The position numbers and the translations under genes are program-made. Of a DNA stretch of 64,000 bases, positions 47,827 to 55,996 are shown one piece after another. The DNA comes from an uncultured Clostridia bacterium (GTDB lineage Bacteria > Bacillota > Clostridia > TANB77 > CAG-508), in the NCBI GenBank assembly GCA_934154805.1, contig CAKPGM010000004.1, positions 29,111 to 93,110 of the forward strand, written 5' to 3'. Within the stretch, counting starts at the first letter, position 1. Each line of letters opens with the position of its first letter. The notes under the pieces are model-generated. The model saw only the letters and a list, made by a program, of their open reading frames with translations, made no database searches and had not been told where the DNA came from.

Positions 47827-48345
47827 TCAAATATTATCTAAAGTATAGACATATTCAAAAAATCTCATTACCCAGTCAAGCAATTCTTCTTGCGTTTTAT
47901 ACGTTTCAAATTTCCATGCAATAATTTCTGATTTGATTCCTTCATCAAAATTGATTTCTTCACAGTCACAAAGCTGTTCAAGTCGCTCTACAAGTTCTTC
48001 TTTATTTCTTTGAAATTCTTGTTGAGCATTAATAGCTTCGCTATATAGCCCTTGTAATTCAATGAATTTTCCTGCAGACATACTAGTTCTAGAAAAAGTA
48101 CTAATAAACAAAGTTTTACTTTTTGCTTCTTCCAGAGCCAGCTCATCCTTTTTATCCATCTCTCGAATTTTCACATGTCTTTCCCAACCATCATTCGATT
48201 CTTTGTAAATCTTGCTGATCGCACAATAGCGTTTTATGTATATAATAGGAATCCGAAACGGCAATGTGACCTTCGTCCAGAAAATCCTCAGGTAACAACA
48301 GCAAATAAGACTTATTGACCGTAATTTGATTAATACGTTTTTCAT
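47827..48345 (-). CDS. Unknown 172-residue protein with N-terminal hydrophobic segment
   Basis: Not recognised. SD TTGGAGGA stands 8 bp before the ATG. Residues 7-36 are hydrophobic with basic residues between (a membrane anchor or poor signal), followed by a helical, Glu/Lys-rich body with a coiled-coil-like stretch (AQQEFQRNKEELVERLEQL) and a Cys pair (CDCEE). Fourth of the row of four minus-strand units; own promoter and terminator. Confidence 0.65.
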   Translation of the reverse strand: MKNVLIKLRSISLICCCYLRIFWTKVTLPFRIPIIYIKRYCAISKIYKESNDGWERHVKIREMDKKDELALEEAKSKTLFISTFSRTSMSAGKFIELQGLYSEAINAQQEFQRNKEELVERLEQLCDCEEINFDEGIKSEIIAWKFETYKTQEELLDWVMRFFEYVYTLDNI

Positions 48346-48430
48346 AGCTTTTCCTCCAACAATTGTTTTTTGAAAATTTTTTACTTGCTATTTCTGTCAT
48401 AGTTTATACAACTATGAATAATTCTTATCT

Positions 48431-48459
48431 AGAATACCACATTTTTATGTAAATTTCAA
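48431..48459 (-). promoter_or_regulatory. Promoter of the gene at 47827
   Basis: On the minus strand TTGAAA (48459-48454), 17 bp, TATTCT (48436-48431), with TGG before the -10. Confidence 0.6.
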
Positions 48460-48510
48460 TATTCTTTATAATTAATAGATTATATTTTATAAAATTCAGA
48501 AATATAATAA

Positions 48511-48552
48511 CCAAAATACCACAGTTCTGCTGTGGCATTTTGGTGCAGCTGA
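48511..48552 (-). other. Hairpin preceded by a 12-bp copy of the tRNA-Arg(ACG) 3' end
   Basis: On the minus strand TCAGCTGCACCA (48552-48541), identical to the last 12 bases of tRNA-Arg(ACG), is followed at once by a 14-bp stem (48543-48511, one G-U, 5-nt loop). It looks like a tRNA 3' end with a terminator but without the tRNA. The region 48460-48850 otherwise holds no gene I can support. Confidence 0.5.
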
Positions 48553-48765
48553 CACAGTTATCTATAACTTTTTTCGTTTTCTTGACGATTGATATAAATA
48601 TCAGTCTATTCATTGTCTTAACTTCAAACATAAGATCTGTAAACTTTAGAGTCGGTTTGATAAAAGTATGGATATATGATATATTTAGTCCAATAAATAG
48701 TATTTGTAGACAAGAATTAAAATTTTCTAATAAAATCAATAAATAATAACAATATAGAAAAATCT

Positions 48766-48797
48766 CAGACCTACAATATTAGATCTGAGAAAAACAT
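48766..48797 (-). terminator. Terminator of the broken secreted-protein gene
   Basis: On the minus strand CTCAGATC and a matching GGTCTGAG close around about 10 bases and are followed by ATTTTTC. Confidence 0.7.
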
Positions 48798-48850
48798 AGT
48801 GGTAGGAAGTTTATTAATACTTAATTGTTGCTTACTTTGAGGGAGTTAAC

Positions 48851-49348
48851 TTAATAAATCCAACAGTTAACTCTTCCAGCCGAGTCATTACTCATAACTT
48901 CGCATTGTACCCAATATGTTCCTGTAGGAGCAGGATTGAAACTAATATTCTCTCATGGGCCATCATCAATTGTGACATTTTCACGATAGAAAATGGTTTG
49001 ATTTTTTGTTCCAGTGCTGTCAGTGATCGGGCTGAATACCCAAATCTTGAGCTTTGTATTACTATTAAAGTTTTCAAGACTCACTGTAAGATTTCCCTGA
49101 TGCCAAGGAATCCCCGTTACAGAAACATCTCCTCTTTTTGCAGGCTCACCTGTGTTATGCCATACATAACCATATCCACTCAGAGATCCATACGGAACAA
49201 CCGAATCATCATTTAGTTTATCAACTACGCCTACTTCTTCAGTAGGAAGAGAGGTTGCTTCCGTAGCAAAGACGGGGGTACTGAATGCCATTCCGCACAA
49301 AGTGCAAATGACGGTTAACAGTACCATGAAACGCTTACGTAATTTCAT
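48851..49348 (-). pseudogene. Secreted small protein gene with an in-frame TGA
   Basis: From the ATG at 49348 (SD GGAGG) the frame encodes a signal peptide (MVLLTVICTLCGMAFSTPVFA within residues 8-29) and a Gly/Ser/Tyr-rich mature part. It hits TGA at 48955-48953 (codon 132) and continues in the same frame for 33 more codons (ENISFNPAPTGTYWVQCEV, then MSNDSAGRVNCWIY) to TAA at 48851. The later part has the same composition and pattern as the first, so the gene seems to be one 165-residue protein interrupted by a nonsense codon. TGA is a true stop elsewhere in this window, so recoding is unlikely. The fold looks like a beta-sandwich; function unknown. The promoter has a TGT-extended TATACT (49398-49393) with a weak -35. 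Confidence 0.75.
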
Positions 49349-49647
49349 ATATTATACCTCCATGCTTCACTACCACTATGTTTTTTTACGACAGTATAAC
49401 ACCATTGGCATAAATTATAAGACGGAAAATATTTAAAATCAAGTAAAATAATGAAATAAAAAAAAGTTGTAACAAAATCGATTTTTTTTAGTCTAATAAT
49501 AGAAGGGGATATTAGGAAAATTTGCCCAAATAGGAAAAATAAAGGTTTTTGTAATAAATTCAATATATAAAGGTCTAATATATAGAAAGTAATTTTCCAT
49601 AGGACTTTATGAATATTATAAAAAATAAGTGAAAGGAGAGTGAGAAA
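49349..49647. other. Divergent intergenic region, mostly without features
   Basis: About 300 bp between the broken secreted-protein gene and the sigma factor. It holds the -10 of the former (49393-49398) and, upstream of the sigma gene, a stretch with short AGGAAAA- and AAAGGT-type direct repeats that could contain the ECF-dependent promoter; I could not define it. Confidence 0.5.
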
Positions 49648-50142
49648 ATGAAAATCTCTATGGAAGACTTTGGCGATATATATAAAGAAAATTATCAATT
49701 AGTATATAAGTATTTACTATCTCTTACTCATAATGAAGATATATCCGAAGATCTTACAGAAGAAACTTTTTATAAAGCAACTATAAATATTTCTAAATTT
49801 AGGAATAATTCAAAATTATCTACATGGTTATGCAAAATAGCAAGAAACTTATGGATAGACGAAATAAAAAGAAAAAATAAACTTGCAGAAATAGAGGATA
49901 AAGATGTTATAGTAACAGAAGATGTATTTTTAGAAAAAGAAGAAAGAATTCAATTATTTAAATCAATTCAAAAATTGGATGTATTGACCAAGGATGTAAT
50001 ATATTTAAAAATTAAAGGAGATTTGAGTTATAAGGAAATTGCAGACATAATGAATACAACTGAAACATGGGTTAGAGTAACTTTTTATAGGGGTAAAGAA
50101 AAAATTAAGGAGGATAATAATGATGAAAGAAAAAGATTGTAA
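49648..50142 (+). CDS. ECF-type RNA polymerase sigma factor
   Basis: The 164-residue protein has sigma region 2 (about residues 8-75; YQLVYKYLLSLTHNEDISEDLTEETFYKA and STWLCKIARNLWIDEIKRKN, which binds -10 DNA) and region 4 (about 108-158; LDVLTKDVIYLKIKGDLSYKEIADIMNTTETWVRVTFYRGKEK, the -35 helix-turn-helix), with no region 1 or 3. SD AAAGGAGAG stands before the ATG. The next gene overlaps it by 23 bp and encodes its likely anti-sigma factor, the usual self-contained pair. AT content is higher than in the neighbouring one-gene units. Confidence 0.93.
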   Translation: MKISMEDFGDIYKENYQLVYKYLLSLTHNEDISEDLTEETFYKATINISKFRNNSKLSTWLCKIARNLWIDEIKRKNKLAEIEDKDVIVTEDVFLEKEERIQLFKSIQKLDVLTKDVIYLKIKGDLSYKEIADIMNTTETWVRVTFYRGKEKIKEDNNDERKRL

Positions 50143-50932
50143 TTTAGTTAAAGACTTATTACCAAATTATATTGATAGAGTAACTAGCGATGAAACAAAT
50201 ATTTTCGTAGTGGAGCATTTAAAGAATTGTGAACGATGCCGAAAATCTTTTGAGAATATGTCAGAAGAAATGAAAGTAGATAATAAGAGTAAAGATAACA
50301 AAAAAATTAATATTTTTAGAAAAGTAAATAATAAAATTAGGCTTTTAAAAACTATTATATTTGTAACCCTTTTTATATTTTTAATTATTTTCGTTAGAAA
50401 AGTATTCATAATAAATAATATTGAAAATATGTCTAGTAAAGCAAACTATAACTGTTATTCAAAAATTATGGTTGAAACGACAGAAAAATATACTTCTAAA
50501 ATAGAATACTATCAAAATAATGATAATTTTATAAAAATTAATACAAAGATAAACGAGAAAGGCGTTTATAAAGTAATAAGTTATAAATTAAATGGTACAG
50601 AAGATTTGAAAATATTTGACAATAACATTGAGAATCAGAACGTAAATAAGACCAGTATTGAAAAAGATGTACAATATCAATTTTTAAATAAAAGTTTTTT
50701 TGGTAATATAGGTTTAGCATTATCTTTTGGTTCGGTTAAGGACATAAAATTACATAATAAACCATGTTACTTGTTAAATGTTGAAAATTATTTAAATTTT
50801 ATAGATAAAGAAACAGGTTTGACAATTAAAGAAATAAATATGGATAATAATTCTGTAATCAATTACAAATATACATTTGGAGATATAACTGATGAGAAAA
50901 TAGAAAATTTAATTAATAATCTTAAATTGTAA
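50120..50932 (+). CDS. Zinc-finger anti-sigma factor, membrane-bound
   Basis: The 270-residue protein has an N-terminal zf-HC2 type domain (CNLVKDLLPNYIDRVTSDETNIFVVEHLKNCERC; His-x3-Cys-x2-Cys at about residues 33-40), a membrane helix at about 78-98 and an external domain of about 170 residues with no motif I know. Such proteins hold their ECF sigma factor at the membrane until a signal, often wall stress, triggers release. The start is one of two adjacent ATGs after AAGGAGG, overlapping the sigma gene. The external domain is rich in Asn, Lys and Tyr. Confidence 0.88.
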   Translation: MMKEKDCNLVKDLLPNYIDRVTSDETNIFVVEHLKNCERCRKSFENMSEEMKVDNKSKDNKKINIFRKVNNKIRLLKTIIFVTLFIFLIIFVRKVFIINNIENMSSKANYNCYSKIMVETTEKYTSKIEYYQNNDNFIKINTKINEKGVYKVISYKLNGTEDLKIFDNNIENQNVNKTSIEKDVQYQFLNKSFFGNIGLALSFGSVKDIKLHNKPCYLLNVENYLNFIDKETGLTIKEINMDNNSVINYKYTFGDITDEKIENLINNLKL

Positions 50933-50940
50933 AAGCTGAA

Positions 50941-51007
50941 GGGATTCGCGAGCCGCGTCGGGAAAATTGTCCACCCGGACAATTTTCTTTTCCTCCTTTT
51001 CGAACCC
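50941..51007 (-). repeat. tRNA-Arg-linked element, copy 2
   Basis: A 67-bp unit with the same plan as copy 1 at 36767-36835. On the minus strand it begins GGGTTCGAAAAGGAGGA, has an 11-bp perfect hairpin with loop GGGT (50987-50962; GAAAATTGTCC and its complement), then CCCGACGCGGCTCG and CGAATCCC, and leads into a copy of the tRNA-Arg(ACG) 3' end (CCCTTCAGCT). The hairpin differs from copy 1 at a base pair (ATG/CAT against TTG/CAA) that changed on both sides, so pairing is kept. Confidence 0.8.
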
Positions 51008-51024
51008 TTTTTTGCCATACAAAA

Positions 51025-51048
51025 AGAGATTAGCTTTGCTAATCTCTA
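51025..51048 (-). terminator. Terminator of tRNA-Arg(ACG)
   Basis: On the minus strand AGAGATTAGC, three or four bases, GCTAATCTCT, then TTTTTG. Confidence 0.85.
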
Positions 51049-51051
51049 CTC

Positions 51052-51128
<77 letters not shown>

Positions 51129-51139
51129 ATAACAATATT

Positions 51140-51168
51140 ATTATACAATTTTTATTCGATTTTTTCAA
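51140..51168 (-). promoter_or_regulatory. Promoter of tRNA-Arg(ACG)
   Basis: On the minus strand TTGAAA (51168-51163), 17 bp, TATAAT (51145-51140), 12 bp before the tRNA. Confidence 0.75.
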
Positions 51169-51203
51169 TAGTTTTTAAAACTTTATTTTCTTTTTTACAA
51201 AAT

Positions 51204-51232
51204 TTGACAGTGTTTACATAAGGTGATATACT
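51204..51232 (+). promoter_or_regulatory. Promoter of the Cys-rich protein gene at 51299
   Basis: TTGACA (51204-51209), 17 bp, TATACT (51227-51232) with TGA before the -10 (extended -10). Confidence 0.8.
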
Positions 51233-51298
51233 ATGTTTAAGCTTTTTGCTGAATTTCGAACAGTGTCTATACTGTTCACACACACAAGGAGGATTATC

Positions 51299-51844
51299 AT
51301 GGCTGATTATCATTCCGTGAAGTATGCAATCAATGATCTTACATTGATCTATACTCACGATGGAGTTGATTCTCAATTCCAACTAAAACCCATTACCGAG
51401 GAGGAGCTGTTTCAAGTCCGGTTAAAAAACAAACCGACGTTCATCCTTAAGGTGAATGACAACATCTACTATGCAAATATTCGCAAAACCATGCGGTTCT
51501 TTGCAAGATGTGGTTATAACCACCTTTGTCCTATATGCCGACACTGCTCAGCATTGGACGATGAAGAAGGCGGTTGCCAGAAAGTTCGTGACTTAGATAT
51601 TAGCACAGCTTTAAGTGAAAGAATAGCAATTTTAAAAGCGAAACTACAGTACTCTGGGCAAATCGAAAAGATCACTCCAAGATTCCTAAGGCAATCTTGT
51701 ATTGCTGAAGCCATACAGGAATCAAAACGGATTGAAAAATATCCGTTTGTAGCGTATGGTTTCGAGACATTTGGCACTAATACAGAATCTCTTGCGATTC
51801 TGGACTGTGAGAATTTCGAAGGTGCAAGAGGTTTTGGGGGTTAA
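51299..51844 (+). CDS. Unknown 181-residue protein with a Cys cluster
   Basis: Not recognised. The ATG at 51299 follows AAGGAGGA at 6 bp; the longer frame starts upstream of that SD. At about residues 71-93 lies a cysteine cluster (CGYNHLCPICRHCSALDDEEGGC: five Cys, including CPICRHC) that could bind zinc or an iron-sulfur group; the rest is helical and soluble, and the last residues are GARGFGG. Base composition is clearly richer in GC than its neighbours. It has its own extended -10 promoter and its own terminator. Confidence 0.75.
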   Translation: MADYHSVKYAINDLTLIYTHDGVDSQFQLKPITEEELFQVRLKNKPTFILKVNDNIYYANIRKTMRFFARCGYNHLCPICRHCSALDDEEGGCQKVRDLDISTALSERIAILKAKLQYSGQIEKITPRFLRQSCIAEAIQESKRIEKYPFVAYGFETFGTNTESLAILDCENFEGARGFGG

Positions 51845-51850
51845 TCCTCC

Positions 51851-51896
51851 GAATAGCCAAAGTCCCTAACTAGGACATTGGCTATTCCTTTTTATT
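51851..51896 (+). terminator. Terminator of the gene at 51299
   Basis: A 10-bp outer stem (GAATAGCCAA / TTGGCTATTC) with inner AGTCC/GGAC pairing, then CCTTTTTATT. It overlaps the end of the convergent adenylyltransferase gene. Confidence 0.8.
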
Positions 51897-52367
51897 ATTA
51901 TTCATATTTTTTATATCATTATATACACCTATTTCTAGAAAATCTTTATATTTTTCTGCATTTTTTCTTATATTGCTTGCACAGATATTGTATTTTTTTC
52001 TATCTTCATCTACTACTACATTTTGTATATGCAAGTAATCTGCAACACATTTTCCATATTCCTCACTACTATAAAAATGTGTTACCGGAATTCCTTTTAT
52101 TTCATTTTCTAAATATTTCATTTGTATATTTACACTTTCATTGTCTAAACCATATTGCTTTGGGCTGTCAAAAGCTTTTATTACTTTTACTCCTGGGAAT
52201 TTTTCTTTTACCCACTTCTCCTTTGTGTCTATATCTATATCAAATTGAGGAGTATCATATATTACAACATAAAAATCATCTACATCTTTTAATGCAGTTT
52301 CTATTAAGTATTCATGCCCTTTGTGAAATGGTGCAAATTTTCCTATTGTAAAACCTATTTTTGTCAA
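51882..52367 (-). CDS. Nucleotidyltransferase of the NMN adenylyltransferase (NadR/NadM-like) type
   Basis: The 161-residue protein is a HxGH-type nucleotidyltransferase: GKFAPFHKGHEYLIETA (His15-Lys-Gly-His18) near the start and ASNIRKN near residue 130, in place of the usual ISGTxIR motif. This domain joins NMN and ATP to NAD or, in relatives, makes CDP-activated intermediates. There is no NadR kinase or repressor domain, so it is a stand-alone domain; the true substrate is open. SD GAGAGGAGAG lies before the ATG. It is not in an operon with NAD genes here. Confidence 0.82.
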   Translation of the reverse strand: MTKIGFTIGKFAPFHKGHEYLIETALKDVDDFYVVIYDTPQFDIDIDTKEKWVKEKFPGVKVIKAFDSPKQYGLDNESVNIQMKYLENEIKGIPVTHFYSSEEYGKCVADYLHIQNVVVDEDRKKYNICASNIRKNAEKYKDFLEIGVYNDIKNMNNNKKE

Positions 52368-52436
52368 TTCGTTCTCTCCTCTCTATATTTTTCCTGTACT
52401 ATTATACTACAATTCTATTAATTTTTCCATATTATG

Positions 52437-52465
52437 TTTACAAAAATGTTGTTTTTTGTTATAAT
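52437..52465 (+). promoter_or_regulatory. Promoter of the MBL-fold gene
   Basis: TTTACA (52437-52442), 17 bp, TATAAT (52460-52465) with TGT before the -10. Confidence 0.65.
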
Positions 52466-52491
52466 CTTTTCATTAGAATGGAGGAATTTAT

Positions 52492-53364
52492 ATGGAATTA
52501 ATTAAAGTAGGAGAAAAAACTTATTATATAAAAAATCCCACAAATATTGGTATTTATAAAATTGATGAAGAAAATGTTATTCTAATAGATTCTGGGAACG
52601 ACAAGGAAGCCGGAAGAAAAATTTTAAAGATTATAAACGAACAAGGTTGGAAAGTAAAAGCTATTATAAGCACTCATTCAAATGCTGACCATATTGGTGG
52701 TAATAGATATATTCAAGATAAAACAAATTGTGATATATATACTTATAATATTGAAGGAAGTTTTACTCAGTTTCCTATCTTAGAGCCTTCTTTCCTATAT
52801 GGCGGTTATCCTTTTAAGGATCTTAGACACAAGTTTTTATTGGCAAAGGAGTCTAAGGTTTCTAATATAGGAAACAATTTGCCAGATGGCTTGGAGTATT
52901 TTATGCTTAGAGGACATTTCTTTGATATGATTGGAATCAAGACTTCTGATGATGTTTTCTTTTTAGCAGATTCTCTATTTAGCGAGGAAACTATAACTAA
53001 ATATCATTTGTTTTTTATTTATGATGTTAGAGAATATCTTAACACTTTAGATTATTTGCAAACTTTAGACGGATCATTATTTATTCCTGCTCATTGTGAA
53101 GCAACAAGAGATATTAGTTCTTTAATAGAATTAAATAGAGCAAAGGTCAAGGAAATTATAGAGAAGATCTTTAATATTTGCAAAGATGATGTCACTTTTG
53201 AAGATGTTTTAAAACAGGTCTTTGATTCTTATAACTTGTCATTAAATACTACTCAGTATGTATTAATCGGAAGTACTATTAGATCATACTTATCTTATTT
53301 ATTTGATGAGGATAGAATTACTTACGAATTTAAAGATAATAAGATGCTATGGCATCAAAAATAG
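52492..53364 (+). CDS. Metallo-beta-lactamase fold hydrolase
   Basis: The 290-residue protein has the MBL metal motif STHSNADHIGG (His62, Asp66, His67; the second position of HxHxDH is Asn64), the later ADSLF (metal Asp) and PAHCE with the last His. The fold hydrolyses esters, thioesters or phosphodiesters; the substrate cannot be read from the sequence. The change from His to Asn at position 64 removes one usual zinc ligand, so metal content may differ from the family. The C-terminal about 80 residues form a helical extension. SD ATGGAGGA before the ATG. It is transcribed alone. Confidence 0.85.
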   Translation: MELIKVGEKTYYIKNPTNIGIYKIDEENVILIDSGNDKEAGRKILKIINEQGWKVKAIISTHSNADHIGGNRYIQDKTNCDIYTYNIEGSFTQFPILEPSFLYGGYPFKDLRHKFLLAKESKVSNIGNNLPDGLEYFMLRGHFFDMIGIKTSDDVFFLADSLFSEETITKYHLFFIYDVREYLNTLDYLQTLDGSLFIPAHCEATRDISSLIELNRAKVKEIIEKIFNICKDDVTFEDVLKQVFDSYNLSLNTTQYVLIGSTIRSYLSYLFDEDRITYEFKDNKMLWHQK

Positions 53365-53401
53365 TTCAGAGAGGAACTTTATTTCCTTCTCTATACATTA
53401 T

Positions 53402-53427
53402 AAAATCCCCAGGGTATTACCCTGGGG
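53402..53427 (-). terminator. Terminator of the membrane protein gene at 53437
   Basis: A perfect 9-bp GC-rich stem (CCCCAGGGT / ACCCTGGGG) with a 3-nt loop; on the minus strand it is followed by ATTTTAT. Confidence 0.8.
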
Positions 53428-53436
53428 TGCACTGTT

Positions 53437-55053
53437 TTAAAAGATTATTTTTGTGACAAGGTATACTCCATCTTCGTCAGACGAAACATACTCGATTTTG
53501 ACAGTGTCTCCTGTTTTCAGTAAGACTTGTCTATTGCTGTTTTCGATTGAGGACATATATAGTCCTTCTTCACCTTGTAAAGTAAAGTAGAAATAGGTAT
53601 TTCCTTCAATCTGTGCAGTGTACACATTTTCTATGGTACTTTGCACACTCAACATTTCGCTTTTATCTACTTCTTCGATGTTCTTTCCGAGTTTTTCCCT
53701 GTACAATTTCACAGCATCTTGAATTGTTGAACTCTCTACAACGATTGTATAATTCGAGATATTACACAATGCATATCTTTGAATGAGTCCAGCATTATCT
53801 TTTAATGCCATAAAATATGTTGGGGATCCATCTACATTTACTACGGTTGGGAAAGTTGCTACATATCCAAAGTTCTGTACTAAGCTTTGTGCTGCATTTT
53901 GAGCAGAAGATTCTTCCGCTCCAGTGCAAGAGTATCTTTTTATTTCTCCAGTTTTCGGATTTGCTGTGATAAAGCCTACCATACTTTCCGCATTATTTGC
54001 AGGAGTTATGGCTGTATAAAATACTACTTCTCCATTTGCTGTAATGGAACTATTATATCCTGCAAAGTCTTTATCTTTGTAATTATAGGAAAGTTTATTA
54101 ACGTCTGCCTTTCCAAATACTGCATTCCAGAAACCGTTTTTGTACTCTAGATTGTATGCTGTAATTTGCATGAGGTAGTCCAAGTCATATGCGTGGTCCA
54201 CCCAATCAGGCAAATTACTGGTTTCATATACAGTACTTTCGCCTGTACAAGCATCTGTTATAACAAAGCTATTTTCAACTTTACCACCCCAAATGCCTAT
54301 TGTAGCTGTTTTTATAGAAGTAATCCAGTATGGATTCCCCTGTTCATCAATTTCGAAGAAAGATGTTCCAAATACATAGCTATGATACTGACCTCTTAAA
54401 TGTCTTTTCAGATTATTTGAAAAGTAAGCACTCGGCGAATATTTAATAGGTGTATCTAATTGTACAAGTGTTGCTTCTTGTGTTTGTGCATTTACAAGTA
54501 CATATCCCGGAATACCGGTTTTTTTAGCTTTGTTATACTTGAAAAGTCCTCCATAATTGATTGGAGAAATCCTATATTGCTCTCCTTTATAAATAATGAG
54601 ATTATATTCTTCATCCACATCATACCACGTAGAATTGCTAATCCCTGCAATCGTTCTGTCTCCCAGCCTTTTAGCTGTTTCAACATCAACAACAGCAAAT
54701 TTCTCACTATTTATGTCTAGAATATCCTGACTAAAATTTCCTTCCGTTATTTCTGCAATAGTCTGGTACCGTTTAGCATTTACCATTTCTCCTGATATTA
54801 TCGCAAATAAGATAATAATTGCTAAGCTAGCTCCTGATAGTATTGCAAAAACTCTGAGAATAATCTTGTCTGCACCAGAGTAGACATAGGATATTGCAAA
54901 TATCCCCATGCCAATCAAAGCCGTAACAAAGATAAACCAGTAAAGTCCAGTAGAAGCAAAGCTCCACGCAAACTTTGTCAAATAGATAATAAGAAATTCC
55001 TCTATTGCAATTAATACAAATCCTATGCTCCGCCTTATGATTGTTTTTGTCAT
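53437..55053 (-). CDS. Unknown 538-residue membrane protein with a large external domain
   Basis: Not assigned. Residues 10-110 contain four hydrophobic helices; the remaining about 425 residues are polar and beta-rich with many Tyr, Thr, Asn, Gly and two similar-looking halves that hint at an internal repeat (IPGYVLVNAQTQEATLVQLD against MVGFITANPKTGEIKRYSC). Each half holds a VxAxTxE-type strand pair reminiscent of PepSY-like modules, but I cannot confirm this. Codon use is richer in GC than the flanks. It stands alone with a GGAAAG-type SD, an extended -10 promoter and its own terminator. Confidence 0.8.
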   Translation of the reverse strand: MTKTIIRRSIGFVLIAIEEFLIIYLTKFAWSFASTGLYWFIFVTALIGMGIFAISYVYSGADKIILRVFAILSGASLAIIILFAIISGEMVNAKRYQTIAEITEGNFSQDILDINSEKFAVVDVETAKRLGDRTIAGISNSTWYDVDEEYNLIIYKGEQYRISPINYGGLFKYNKAKKTGIPGYVLVNAQTQEATLVQLDTPIKYSPSAYFSNNLKRHLRGQYHSYVFGTSFFEIDEQGNPYWITSIKTATIGIWGGKVENSFVITDACTGESTVYETSNLPDWVDHAYDLDYLMQITAYNLEYKNGFWNAVFGKADVNKLSYNYKDKDFAGYNSSITANGEVVFYTAITPANNAESMVGFITANPKTGEIKRYSCTGAEESSAQNAAQSLVQNFGYVATFPTVVNVDGSPTYFMALKDNAGLIQRYALCNISNYTIVVESSTIQDAVKLYREKLGKNIEEVDKSEMLSVQSTIENVYTAQIEGNTYFYFTLQGEEGLYMSSIENSNRQVLLKTGDTVKIEYVSSDEDGVYLVTKIIF

Positions 55054-55129
55054 AAAAAAATCTTCCTTTCCGGGAAAGTTTCCCTAATTGTTTTCTATTA
55101 ACAGCGCCATTGCCATTAACAATACTATT

Positions 55130-55158
55130 ATTATACCATAATTTACATAACTCTTCAA
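55130..55158 (-). promoter_or_regulatory. Promoter of the gene at 53437
   Basis: On the minus strand TTGAAG (55158-55153), 17 bp, TATAAT (55135-55130), with TGG before the -10. Confidence 0.7.
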
Positions 55159-55316
55159 TATGTAAAAAAGGGATGTTTTCCTAGGTTTGTCAAATGCAAA
55201 ATTTGTAGAATAATATTTACAACAAGTATACCTTATAACTATTGACTTATTAAACGAATTGGTTTAGAGTATTATTAGAAAATGATATGCAATTCACCAT
55301 AAAAGGATGATTAAAT

Positions 55317-55925
55317 ATGTTATTTGAAAAGAAGAAAATGTTATCAGCATCAAATAAGTTTATACAAGACATACATAACCTACCTATCGAGATAAAAAGA
55401 GATAGTATAATATTGATAGGTCCAATGGGAACAGGAAAAAGTACAATTGCAAGAATCTTAGCTAAAGAAAGAAATAGAATTCCATTAGATGACACAGAGT
55501 TTCTTAAAGGCTTATATGCTCACCAACAAGAATTTCATAATTATAAAAATTTTGAATTTGGACTTGTCGGAACTGTTTTAAGTACACTAAAAAAAACAAG
55601 TGTTATAGATTTTGGAGCTGGTCATTCAGTATATAGAGATGAGAAGTTAAGAAGGCAAATGCAGTTAATGTGTGCAGAATTTAGTAATATTATTCTACTA
55701 TTGCCATCTGCAAATAAAGAAGAGAGTCGACAGATATTATTAGAAAGAAGAAATATAAAGCTAGGATCTCATAAAGATCAGGATAATTGGCATTTTATTA
55801 CTGCTCCAGATAACTATGAACTTGCCACTCATATAGTATACGAAAAAGGTAAAACACCAAAAGACGTTGCTGAAGAAATTGAATCATTGTTAAGAAATAA
55901 AGGTAGCATAGAAGAAGAAAGATAA
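55317..55925 (+). CDS. P-loop kinase, shikimate kinase-like
   Basis: The 202-residue protein has Walker A GPMGTGKST (residues 35-43), LDDTEFL (about 56-62) in the place of the substrate-binding Asp of shikimate kinases, GAGHSVYRDEKLR (substrate-loop Gly and Arg), and a lid-like ESRQILLERRNIK. It has an N-terminal extension of about 25 residues and no other aromatic-pathway gene nearby, so it is more likely a relative used for something else. It is followed by the ADP-ribosyltransferase-like gene 71 bp downstream in the same direction, which suggests a two-gene unit. An SD-like AAAGGAT stands before the ATG. Confidence 0.8.
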   Translation: MLFEKKKMLSASNKFIQDIHNLPIEIKRDSIILIGPMGTGKSTIARILAKERNRIPLDDTEFLKGLYAHQQEFHNYKNFEFGLVGTVLSTLKKTSVIDFGAGHSVYRDEKLRRQMQLMCAEFSNIILLLPSANKEESRQILLERRNIKLGSHKDQDNWHFITAPDNYELATHIVYEKGKTPKDVAEEIESLLRNKGSIEEER

Positions 55926-55996
55926 CAGAAAGTTATTTCAGATATTTAAAAAAGAGTATAATGAAACACATTTAGTACAAATGATATGGAGGTAAA

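Noticed and set aside
48425..48739. Minus-strand open frame of 104 codons
   Set aside because: No SD, contains the tRNA-like hairpin region and the promoter of another gene, and has a random-looking AT-rich composition.
46226..48850. Integron attC-like array
   Set aside because: The cassettes have different terminators and no shared repeated site between them.
48953..48955. TGA recoded as an amino acid
   Set aside because: TGA ends comM and the LCP gene in the normal way, and no other in-frame TGA was seen in real genes.
49345..49698. Minus-strand frame over the sigma-factor start
   Set aside because: Overlaps the SD and start of a clear sigma-factor gene and has only Phe/Leu/Ile-rich sequence.
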